A DNA stretch of 5,656 nucleotides, taken from Candidatus Nanohalarchaeota archaeon. Lineage in GTDB: Archaea; EX4484-52; B79-G9. This document shows positions 1 through 5,043 of this stretch, in pieces. Position 1 is the stretch's first letter, and every line of letters starts with the position of its first letter. The translations under genes and the position numbers were made by a program. Location of the stretch: NCBI GenBank assembly GCA_003660865.1, contig QMVA01000107.1, positions 1 to 5,656 of the forward strand, read 5' to 3'. The notes beneath the pieces were generated by a model that worked only from the letters and a program-made list of their open reading frames with translations, had not been told where the DNA came from and did no database searches.

Positions 1-72
1 AGGCATTATAGTAAAGAGAAGAAAGTTGCGGTAGGAACTATTGAGAAGATTAAAAGTTTAATGGGTGGTTGA
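1..72 (+). CDS. C-terminal end of an unidentified protein (5' truncated by window edge)
   Basis: Frame 1 is open from the first base to a TGA at 70-72 and encodes 23 residues ending in IEKIKSLMGG. The segment is Lys-rich and probably helical, like the tail of a soluble protein. It is followed after only 3 nt by a GTG start preceded by GGTGG (64-68), which lies inside this reading frame, so the fragment fits as the upstream member of the same operon. The family cannot be recognised from so short a tail. Confidence 0.5.
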   Translation, partial: RHYSKEKKVAVGTIEKIKSLMGG

Positions 73-75
73 AGG

Positions 76-268
76 GTGAAAAAGACATTTGAAGGTTGGT
101 TGTTTAACTGGATGGAAACACTTTGTAATGAGGAGTATAATCATGTATGGGTGTGAAGGAGAGAATAGAGAGTTTGGTGACTTTCTGGTTAAGTTTGTGC
201 CAAAAGTAGGTATGAGAGAGAAAGTAAGATTTACGATAGAAAGTATGGAGTGTGGTAAAAATGACTAA
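76..268 (+). pseudogene. Small hypothetical protein, frame broken near 149-151
   Basis: A GTG at 76 follows a good GGTGG site (64-68, 7-nt gap) and opens frame 1 (start MKKTFEGWLFNWMETL), which stops at TGA 154-156. Protein-like sequence then continues in frame 2 (ENREFGDFLVKFVP, then REKVRFTIESME) to TAA 266-268. Removing one G from GGG 149-151 joins the two into about 63 residues with a Trp-rich N-terminal half and a beta-like second half; three Cys are spread along it. The rejoined gene overlaps the next start (ATG 261) by 8 nt, which fits the operon's packing and supports the downstream frame. I do not recognise the family. The break may be an assembly error in a homopolymer or a true mutation. 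A shorter start at ATG 143 in frame 2 is possible but would discard the well-placed ribosome site. Confidence 0.5.
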
Positions 269-593
269 GATAGATGAGAGTAGATGTACTGGCTGTGGAA
301 TATGTGTCAATATCTGTCCTGATGGGATAGAGATGGCTGGTGGAAAAGCAAAAATAAAAGATGAAAATGCAAAATGTCTAAAGGATGCTGCTGATAGTTG
401 TCCCCGAGGAGCTATTGTTCTTGATGGAGAAGGTGCGGTGTCTAGTCGTGAGGGTGTAAATACCTATGGTTCTGGCAGAGGAATGGGGCAAGGGCAGGGC
501 AGAGGTGTTGGGGCAGGCAGAGGAAGAGGTCTTGGCATGGGACCCAGAGATGGAAGAGGTAGAGGTCAGGGGGGGGGAGGTAGAAGAAGATGA
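261..593 (+). CDS. [4Fe-4S] ferredoxin with Gly/Arg-rich C-terminal tail
   Basis: Predicted small cytoplasmic electron carrier, 110 residues from ATG 261. Residues 1-57 form a ferredoxin fold with one full cluster motif: C9, C12, C15 and C19 followed by Pro. The second half keeps only C39 and C47, so it cannot bind a second cluster; in single-cluster archaeal ferredoxins this pair may form a disulfide. Residues 58-110 are a low-complexity tail dominated by RG and GxG repeats, ending in GGGGRRR; its role is unknown. ATG 261 is chosen because GGAG (247-250) lies 10 nt upstream; GTG 252 would sit almost on that site. The gene overlaps the preceding reading frame by 8 nt and the next gene by ATGA. 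The tail is loosely like the Gly/Arg/Met-rich tails of small proteins near NifX-like iron-sulfur genes, but that link is inference. It is a plausible electron donor to the FTR-like protein at 868-1135. Confidence 0.85.
   Translation: MTKIDESRCTGCGICVNICPDGIEMAGGKAKIKDENAKCLKDAADSCPRGAIVLDGEGAVSSREGVNTYGSGRGMGQGQGRGVGAGRGRGLGMGPRDGRGRGQGGGGRRR
576..581 (+). promoter_or_regulatory. Ribosome binding site embedded in a G9 tract
   Basis: GGAGGT lies 8 nt before ATG 590 and is a near-consensus Shine-Dalgarno site. It sits inside the last codons of the ferredoxin gene and directly continues a run of nine G (569-577). The Gly-coding tract therefore also supplies the translation signal for the small membrane protein. 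Confidence 0.6.
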
Positions 594-694
594 TAGAATT
601 TAGCACATTTACATATGTAGCAATTTTTGCAATTTTGGCTGCAATAATAGATCGTTTGGGAATCTTTGCTATTTTTAGAGGAAGAAAAAGATGA
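590..694 (+). CDS. 34-residue single-pass membrane protein
   Basis: ATG 590 overlaps the ferredoxin stop (ATGA) and is preceded by GGAGGT at 576-581. The product has a hydrophobic stretch from about residue 5 to 29 (YVAIFAILAAIIDRLGIFAI), interrupted by Asp-Arg, and a basic tail RGRKR. The positive-inside rule predicts the C-terminus in the cytoplasm. The stop TGA 692-694 overlaps the next start (ATGA). Strong ribosome site and overlap at both ends argue that it is real despite its size. Its position between two ferredoxin genes suggests a membrane-anchoring or accessory role in the redox module; this is inference, and no family is recognised. Confidence 0.65.
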   Translation: MIEFSTFTYVAIFAILAAIIDRLGIFAIFRGRKR

Positions 695-866
695 TAAAAA
701 TTGACAAGGAAAAATGCGATGGATGCGGTACGTGTGCTGAAGCTTGCCCTTTTGGTGTTTTGAAATTGGAAATAGGAAGGCGGTAGTTAAGCATCCTGAA
801 AAATGCAGAAAGTGCAGAGCCTGTATGTCTGCCTGTCCAAATAATGCAATAGAAATTGAGGATTAA
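691..866 (+). pseudogene. 2[4Fe-4S] ferredoxin, single-base frameshift near 775-783
   Basis: ATG 691 follows GAGG (678-681, 9-nt gap) and overlaps the preceding stop. Frame 1 gives the first cluster motif (CDGCGTCAEACP, C9/C12/C15/C19) and halts at TAG 784-786. The second motif (CRKCRACMSACP) is encoded in frame 3 and ends at TAA 864-866. One added base near GGAAGGCGG, for example GGAAAGG, restores a 58-residue bacterial-type ferredoxin with two complete CxxCxxCxxxCP clusters, the usual length for the family. This is the expected electron donor for the FTR-like protein that starts 1 nt after its stop. No canonical X-XXY-YYZ slippery heptamer is seen at the break, so programmed frameshifting is not supported; an assembly indel or real mutation is more likely. 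As written, only a half-ferredoxin with one cluster would be made. Confidence 0.8.
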
Positions 867-867
867 T

Positions 868-1135
868 ATGGATGAAAAAGCCAAAAAACACATTAAAGAA
901 TTTAAAGAGTATGCAGAAAAAAAATGGCTTTAGGTTAAACCCTAATAGAAAGATAATTGAATATCTCATTAAAGGATTAATTAAAAATGCAGAAGAATTT
1001 GGAAAGAAGTATTGTCCATGCAGAAGGATTCATAATGATAGAGTAATATGTCCTTGTATTCATCATAAAAAAGAGATAAAAGAACAAGGGCATTGTCATT
1101 GCTTTTTGTTTGTAAGTAAAGAGTTTAGTGATTAA
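868..1135 (+). CDS. Ferredoxin:thioredoxin reductase catalytic (beta) chain-like protein, frame shifted at an A8 run
   Basis: FTR catalytic chains hold a [4Fe-4S] cluster beside a redox-active disulfide and pass electrons from ferredoxin to thioredoxin-like proteins. The signature is present: CPC (residues 49-51), CPC (61-63) and CHC (76-78), numbered on the restored 88-residue protein. The 9-residue spacing between the first two motifs is shorter than in plant enzymes. ATG 868 follows GAGG (858-861) by 6 nt and encodes MDEKAKKHIKEFKEYAEK, but this frame stops at TAG after the A8 run 917-924. The rest (GFRLNPNRK onward) is one frame over and runs to TAA 1133-1135. Seven A's would restore one protein. 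Without repair, only a product from ATG 872 with an unrelated N-terminus, or a later start, is possible; all six Cys would remain. No FTR alpha chain is seen, which is normal for archaeal homologues. The next gene overlaps by 8 nt. Confidence 0.8.
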
Positions 1136-1481
1136 AGTGATAACATTTTCATGCAAAAGAATATCTAAGGGGGATTTAATTAAGTGTGCGTTTGCATTGA
1201 ATAAAACGGAATATAATTTGTTGATTTTTTTATTGGAGAATGATAAGAAATATACTGCATCTCAAATTTCTGAATTAATGAGACTTGATAGGACAACTAT
1301 CCAAAAGGCAGTGAAAGATTTGGTTGGTAAAGGATTGGTGGTGAGGCTGCAAAGGAATATTCGCGGGGGAGGGTATACTTTTTTGTATGCGATAAATGGC
1401 AAGGAAGATATTAAAGGGAAAATAAAAAGAGTAATTCATACGTGGTGTAAGGGGGTTGAAGAAGCAATTAGTGATTTATAG
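1128..1481 (+). CDS. Winged-helix (MarR/TrmB-like) transcriptional regulator
   Basis: A 117-residue predicted DNA-binding protein. Residues 22-90 look like a winged helix: helix 1 (LNKTEYNLLIFLLEN), helix 2 (TASQISELMR), recognition helix (DRTTIQKAVKDLVGKGLV) and a wing rich in Arg/Gly (RLQRNIRGGGYTFLYAI). The C-terminal helix (about 92-117) may mediate dimerisation. Cys 9, 20 and 107 could allow redox sensing, which would suit a regulator co-transcribed with ferredoxins and an FTR-like protein; this is inference. GTG 1128 overlaps the FTR stop by 8 nt; a second in-frame GTG at 1137 is the alternative start, and neither has a strong ribosome site. As the last gene of the operon it is a candidate autoregulator. 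MarR and TrmB N-terminal domains are hard to separate at this length; no ligand domain is present. Confidence 0.7.
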   Translation: MIKVITFSCKRISKGDLIKCAFALNKTEYNLLIFLLENDKKYTASQISELMRLDRTTIQKAVKDLVGKGLVVRLQRNIRGGGYTFLYAINGKEDIKGKIKRVIHTWCKGVEEAISDL

Positions 1482-1493
1482 TCTGTTTTTTGT
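1482..1493 (+). terminator. Oligo-T terminator candidate for the redox operon
   Basis: A run of six T (1486-1491) begins 5 nt after the regulator stop codon. Archaeal RNA polymerase can terminate at T-rich tracts without a strong hairpin, and no good stem is seen just upstream. Confidence 0.4.
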
Positions 1494-1537
1494 GGGGGAG
1501 AAGTAGTGTGTGTTGAATTGGTGTTTCGTAACTACCT

Positions 1538-1565
1538 GGGCATCTCCTAAACAAATGAAATGCCC
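1538..1565. repeat. Short inverted repeat GGGCAT/ATGCCC
   Basis: GGGCAT (1538-1543) and ATGCCC (1560-1565) form a 6-bp stem with a 16-nt loop in the intergenic region. It lies about 55 nt past the regulator stop and could stabilise a transcript end from either side. It is short enough to be chance. Confidence 0.3.
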
Positions 1566-1617
1566 GATATATAGTGTTTTCCAAAAAGAGAATATCTAGT
1601 AAAATTCTTTGATGAAA

Positions 1618-1636
1618 TATTGCGATAATCACAATA
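1618..1636. promoter_or_regulatory. 19-bp near-perfect dyad, possible operator
   Basis: The sequence TATTGCGATAATCACAATA reads almost the same on the other strand: arms TATTG/CAATA and GAT/ATC pair around a central base, with one mismatched pair (1623 and 1631). Length and symmetry suit a homodimeric winged-helix repressor. A TATA-like element lies about 45 nt upstream on the + strand. No gene that it would control is evident. Confidence 0.35.
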
Positions 1637-1800
1637 CAGTCAATAGATGTTGATTTTATATTTTGGCTGTTTTTGAACAGGCTTGGTAGATTTACCTTGA
1701 TAGCTTCGTATGTTATGGATTTCTATAGGCTGAGTAGTTACTATGTTTCTTTTTGATAAATGTGGATTGTATGGGGTAAGATGTCAGGGGCGCTGAGGCG

Positions 1801-3150
1801 CTATTTTGCTGCCGAAATCTTCTGGTTTTCGATGAGAAAATATGGTGTGATGCATGCGCTGTTGTATTCAGGGGCCATGGGGTCTGTGACTATTTCGCGC
1901 TCTTTTGACATTGTTTTTGTGTCTCTTATCAGGTCCTGGACTTTTCCTGAATAGATGGCGTATCTTACGGGTGTCATTGCGCCTTTGTCTACAAGGAATG
2001 CGTTTCTTAACTCAAAGCCGAAGTTGCCGGTCTCGTGGTCTGCGGATGGTATGCCTACTGCTTCTATGTAGATGCCGCTGAAGTTTGAGAGTAGCGATTC
2101 AAGGTATTCTGTGCCTTGGTCTATCGATAGGTTGTGCATGCCTGAGAAGTTTCCTGCGGTGTAGATTTTTTCTGAGCCCATGAATGTGGCTTTTTTGCAG
2201 TTGCCTGTGGATTTGGTGTCTGCGTGGCTTGCGTATTTGTTGTCGTATATGTAGTTTGAGAATATGCCGTTTTTTATTATGTTTGTTTTTTTTGTTTTTG
2301 TGCCTTCCATGTCGATTGAGAATGTTGATGGCGCGTCAGGGTAGGTCGGGTCGTCTGTTGCTGTGAAGTTTGGGCTTGCTACTGCTTTGTTTTCTTTTCC
2401 TTCGAAGAGCGAGATTCCGTCTAGTCTTGATTTGCCGGATGCCCAGTATCCTATTGTGTCAAGCATGATAGGACCTGCTACTGATGGGCTTAGGATGAGG
2501 TTGTATGATGCGGTTTTTAGTTTTTGCGGGTTTATGCATTTTTTTGTGATGTCTATGCGGTTTTTGAGCCAGCCTGTGAAGTCGCTTTTCTGGTATGTTC
2601 TTTTGATGTATGTGGATGAGAGTTCTGCGAGGGGCTGTTTTGTGTCTGCTTTTGAGTCGATTACGGCTGAGATGTATGTGCCGCGCTCTGTTTTTTCTAT
2701 GCCAAGACAGTTCATTATTGTGTATTTGAATTCCGTGAGCTTTATTTTGCCATTGGTTAGTATGATGCCGGATTCTGCTGCTGTCTTTTGGCATTCCTCG
2801 CGGAGATTGGCTGAGAGTGTGTCCATGTCTTTTGAGATTGTGTTGTCGAAGGTGCCTGATACTGGTGTTTTTCCTTTTGTGTCTGTGAATGAGAAGCTTT
2901 TTGGGAGTTTTTCTGCGTGTTTTGATGATGCGAGGCTTAATTGTGCGGTTTTTTTGATTGCTTCTTTGTCCATTATGTTTGAGGTTGATGTGCCTAGCCT
3001 GTTGTCTTTTAGTGTGCGTATCATGTAGCCTGTTTCTGTGACGGATCTTGTGTAGGTGCTGTCGCTGTCTATGGGGTATTCTGATAGTCTTGTTTCTGAG
3101 ATGAAGATTTCTGTGTTGTTTTTCTTTAGGATTGATTCGAAGTCTTTCAT
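1801..3150 (-). CDS. tldE: TldE/PmbA, non-catalytic partner of the TldD metalloprotease
   Basis: A 449-residue member of the TldD/PmbA family, normal length. In studied bacteria TldD and TldE (PmbA) form a heterodimer that degrades unfolded peptides and trims leader peptides of ribosomal peptides such as microcin B17. The segment SPSVAGPIMLDTIGYW (residues 221-236) aligns with TldD's SPAVAGTLVHEVFGHA but lacks the metal ligands, the hallmark of TldE. Other family features are DDPTYPDAPSTFSIDMEGT (266-284), STGN (314-317) and the C-terminal FLIENQKISAAK. ATG 3150 is chosen because its first base overlaps the tldD stop (TAATG) and AGGTGG lies 6 nt upstream; a further upstream ATG at 3237 would add 29 Arg-rich residues read out of frame over tldD. 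The gene is intact and ends in TAG. Translation is probably coupled to tldD. An archaeal substrate is not known from this sequence. Confidence 0.92.
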   Translation of the reverse strand: MKDFESILKKNNTEIFISETRLSEYPIDSDSTYTRSVTETGYMIRTLKDNRLGTSTSNIMDKEAIKKTAQLSLASSKHAEKLPKSFSFTDTKGKTPVSGTFDNTISKDMDTLSANLREECQKTAAESGIILTNGKIKLTEFKYTIMNCLGIEKTERGTYISAVIDSKADTKQPLAELSSTYIKRTYQKSDFTGWLKNRIDITKKCINPQKLKTASYNLILSPSVAGPIMLDTIGYWASGKSRLDGISLFEGKENKAVASPNFTATDDPTYPDAPSTFSIDMEGTKTKKTNIIKNGIFSNYIYDNKYASHADTKSTGNCKKATFMGSEKIYTAGNFSGMHNLSIDQGTEYLESLLSNFSGIYIEAVGIPSADHETGNFGFELRNAFLVDKGAMTPVRYAIYSGKVQDLIRDTKTMSKEREIVTDPMAPEYNSACITPYFLIENQKISAAK

Positions 3151-4565
3151 TAGTTTCCACCTACTATTATGTTTCCTGCCAGTACTGAGGGTGCGGGGTT
3201 GCCGACTGATACCCAGTCTTCGTGGCCTTTGCCGCATGAGCCGGTACTCATGGTGTTCATGTGTTTTGAGATTGCGCTTATGTTCATGAATGTGTCGATG
3301 AATGAGGATGATGAGAGTGTGGTGCGTTCGAGGGGCTCTTTTAGTTCGCCGTTTTCTATTATGTTTCCGCCGAGGGTCTTTAGCTCAAAGCTTCCGCCTG
3401 CGGGGTCTTCGAGTGCGGTTGTGTATTTGTCGACTACTATGCCTTTTTTGACCATGCTGATCATCTCTTCTATGGTGTGTGTGCCGGGTGCGAGGCATGT
3501 GTTTGTCATTCTCGGGATTATGCGGTGGGTGTAGTCCTGGGCTCTTGCGTTGCCTGTGAGTTCCATCCCGAGTTTTTCTGCGGTCTGTCTTGAGTGCATG
3601 TACTGGATGAGGATACCTTTGTCGAGGAGGATGGTCTTTTTTGCGGGGATGCCTTCGTCGTCGTAGTAGATTGTTCCCCAGCCGCCGTCCATTGAGCCGT
3701 CGTCATATATTGTCATTATGTCTGTGCCGATTCTCGTGTGTAGCTTGTCTTTGAGGAGGGATCTGCTATTTGCTATCCAGTCAGCTTCTGCGGCGTGGCC
3801 GAATACTTCGTGTACGAGGGTGCCTGCAACTGCTGGTGACATTATTACGTCCATTTTGCCGTGAGGGGGCTTTACGGCGTCCAGAAATGAGATTGCTTTT
3901 TTTGCTATCTGGTTTGCGAATTGTTCGAGGTTTAGGTTGTCGAAGGTCTCGAACCCTGCCGGTTTTGCGTATACGTCGTAGTTCATTGTCTGTTTTTGGC
4001 CTCTTTTTGCGACTGTTGATAGTGCGAGTATGGTTTTTGTGGTTTCTGTTGTGATGAAACTGCCTTCTGTGTTTGCGAATTGCTTGCGGGCAGTGGATGC
4101 TGAGATTCTTGCGCTTGCGAATGCTATTTCTTTCCGGGTTGCGTATCTTATGATGTCTTTGAGAAGTGTGTGTTTTTGTTCTGCCGGGATTTCGAATGGG
4201 TCTTTCTTTACTTTTGTTTTTTTTGTGTCTGTGATTGCTTTGTATGTTTTTTGGGTTGCTTTGGTTTTTGTTTTTTTGCCCATGTTGGCTGCTATTTCTG
4301 ATGCTTTGTCTATAGATGATTTTAGTTCTTTGAGGTCTGTCTTTTGGCAGGATGTGTATGCGTATGCGCCGTCTTTCAGGATTCTTATGCCGATGCCGAA
4401 TGTGGCTGCGCTTGAGTTTGATTCTTCTTTGGTTGTTTTTGCGGAGGTTTCGCTTGATGTGGTTATTGCTCTTATGTCGCAGTAGTCGGATTTTACGGAT
4501 GCATAGTCTATTGCTTTTTTCAGGATGTCTTGCGTGTCTATGTCTGTGTCTTGTATTTTTATCAC
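3150..4565 (-). CDS. tldD: TldD, zinc metalloprotease catalytic subunit
   Basis: A 471-residue TldD, full family length and intact. The catalytic metal motif HEVFGH (H252, E253, H257) sits in SPAVAGTLVHEVFGHAAE, and C444 in TGSCGKGH supplies the further ligand expected in TldD. Other conserved blocks are DGSMDGGWGTIYYDDEG (288-304), MELTGNARAQDY (334-345) and the Gly-rich end SVLAGNIIVGG. With TldE it should form a cytosolic heterodimeric peptidase whose active site lies inside a chamber, acting on unstructured peptides. The start is GTG 4565: the N-terminus (ILKKAIDYASVKSDYCDIRA) matches the family's usual first helix, and no ATG lies nearby in frame. There is no strong ribosome site; a TATA-like box at 4626-4633 suggests a leader of about 40 nt. 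It overlaps tldE by one base. The N-terminal half is rich in Lys and Thr, reflecting the A/C-rich coding strand. Confidence 0.95.
   Translation of the reverse strand: MIKIQDTDIDTQDILKKAIDYASVKSDYCDIRAITTSSETSAKTTKEESNSSAATFGIGIRILKDGAYAYTSCQKTDLKELKSSIDKASEIAANMGKKTKTKATQKTYKAITDTKKTKVKKDPFEIPAEQKHTLLKDIIRYATRKEIAFASARISASTARKQFANTEGSFITTETTKTILALSTVAKRGQKQTMNYDVYAKPAGFETFDNLNLEQFANQIAKKAISFLDAVKPPHGKMDVIMSPAVAGTLVHEVFGHAAEADWIANSRSLLKDKLHTRIGTDIMTIYDDGSMDGGWGTIYYDDEGIPAKKTILLDKGILIQYMHSRQTAEKLGMELTGNARAQDYTHRIIPRMTNTCLAPGTHTIEEMISMVKKGIVVDKYTTALEDPAGGSFELKTLGGNIIENGELKEPLERTTLSSSSFIDTFMNISAISKHMNTMSTGSCGKGHEDWVSVGNPAPSVLAGNIIVGGN
3157..3162 (-). promoter_or_regulatory. Ribosome binding site that fixes the tldE start
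   Basis: AGGTGG on the minus strand lies 6 nt before ATG 3150 and inside the last codons of tldD (VGGN). It rules in the TAATG overlap start and rules out the longer frame from 3237. Confidence 0.75.
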
Positions 4566-4625
4566 CGGTTTTTGTTGATGAAAAATTGGGTGTCTTTTTT
4601 GTGTAGAATATTATTAGGGCTTATA

Positions 4626-4633
4626 CATATAAA
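4626..4633 (-). promoter_or_regulatory. TATA-like promoter element for tldD-tldE
   Basis: TTTATATG on the minus strand matches an archaeal TATA box. Transcription about 25 nt downstream would begin near 4603, about 38 nt before the GTG start of tldD. The region between tldD and the divergent gene at 4638 is only 72 nt, so promoters for both directions must share it. Confidence 0.45.
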
Positions 4634-4637
4634 TTGA

Positions 4638-4742
4638 ATGTTTTTTTTGTGGCGGATAATAATATCTTATGTTGTGGGTTTTGTTGCTACTATGATTCTG
4701 TATTTTACGTTTAGGCTTAGAAAGAATGGTACTGATGAGTGA
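4638..4742 (+). CDS. 34-residue single-pass membrane protein, divergent from tldD
   Basis: ATG 4638 to TGA 4740-4742. Residues 2-24 are a hydrophobic helix (FFLWRIIISYVVGFVATMIL at its core) followed by a basic, polar tail RLRKNGTDE, so one transmembrane segment with a cytoplasmic C-terminus is predicted. No ribosome site precedes the ATG. An AT-rich element (AATATTATTA, 4608-4617) about 26 nt upstream would fit a leaderless transcript. It has the same size and plan as the small protein at 590-694 but no clear sequence similarity. No family is recognised, and the coding call rests on the helix-plus-charged-tail pattern only. Confidence 0.5.
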   Translation: MFFLWRIIISYVVGFVATMILYFTFRLRKNGTDE

Positions 4743-4795
4743 TTTTTAGTGTCTTATGTTTTCTTTAAATGATATGCTTATAGGTGGTTTCGGCT

Positions 4796-5035
4796 GTGAT
4801 AAAAGGTTTTTTGAATCCGGGTATGGATGGAGATTTTGAGAAAGTATAGGTTGACTTGGAGCGTATAATTGTGAAACTTGAGTTGAGTGGTTCTTCTGTT
4901 GAATATTGCTCGAGCCGTGAGCGTCTGTTTAATTTAGATTCAGGTGAATATGATTGTGTGCCGATTGGTCGGGCGCGATATAGTAATCCAGATACTGTGT
5001 TGGGTTTGAATTATCATATAATTCTGCTGAATTAA
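4796..5035 (+). pseudogene. 5' part of an unknown protein, interrupted by an in-frame TAG
   Basis: Frame 2 from GTG 4796 (AGGTGG at 4782-4787, 8-nt gap) encodes MIKGFLNPGMDGDFEKV, meets TAG at 4847-4849, and continues as protein-like sequence (VDLERIIVKLELSGSSVEYC) to TAA 5033-5035. The part after the TAG could also start at GTG 4871, which has GGAG (4858-4861) 9 nt upstream and gives 54 residues; that start would need no readthrough. Near GGG 5002-5004 the protein-like frame passes from frame 2 to frame 1: VLG followed by FELSYNSAELSEDMYF flows into the gene at 5044-5313. One missing base in the G run would fuse both parts into a protein of about 148 residues from 4871. No family is recognised. 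Confidence 0.4.
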
Positions 5036-5043
5036 GTGAGGAT

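Larger units (their letters stand above)
1482..1800. other. Non-coding stretch between convergent operons
   Basis: No convincing gene lies here. From left to right it holds an oligo-T run just after the regulator stop, a 6-bp hairpin (1538-1565), a TATA-like element (GATATATAG, about 1566-1574), a 19-bp dyad (1618-1636), and a second T-rich stretch (about 1745-1754). Frame 2 is open from 1616 to TGA 1754-1756 (46 codons, ending SYYVSF) but has no ATG or GTG start until ATG 1715, so it is more likely chance or a remnant than a gene. Confidence 0.5.

Noticed and set aside
691..866. Programmed ribosomal frameshift in the second ferredoxin
   Set aside because: No canonical slippery heptamer or clear downstream structure at 775-786; a lost base is simpler.
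1609..1731. Possible box C/D guide RNA (TTGATGA and CTGA)
   Set aside because: The boxes are about 110 nt apart, too far for an archaeal C/D RNA, and no internal D'/C' pair is clear.
1616..1756. 46-codon open frame ending SYYVSF
   Set aside because: No ATG or GTG start until the last 13 codons and no ribosome site; recorded only as part of the intergenic region.
1787..1802. GGCGCT direct repeat just past the tldE stop
   Set aside because: Only 6 bp repeated twice with 2 nt between; no stem with a T run, so not supported as a terminator or repeat element.
2363..3028. Long + strand open frame (221 codons) opposite tldE
   Set aside because: It lies wholly antisense to a clear TldE gene and is hydrophobic and Phe/Ser-rich, as expected for the complement of an A/C-rich gene. 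No ribosome site or family features.
3151..3237. N-terminal extension of tldE from the ATG at 3237
   Set aside because: The 29 extra residues are an Arg-rich out-of-frame reading of the tldD end; AGGTGG plus the TAATG overlap place the start at 3150.
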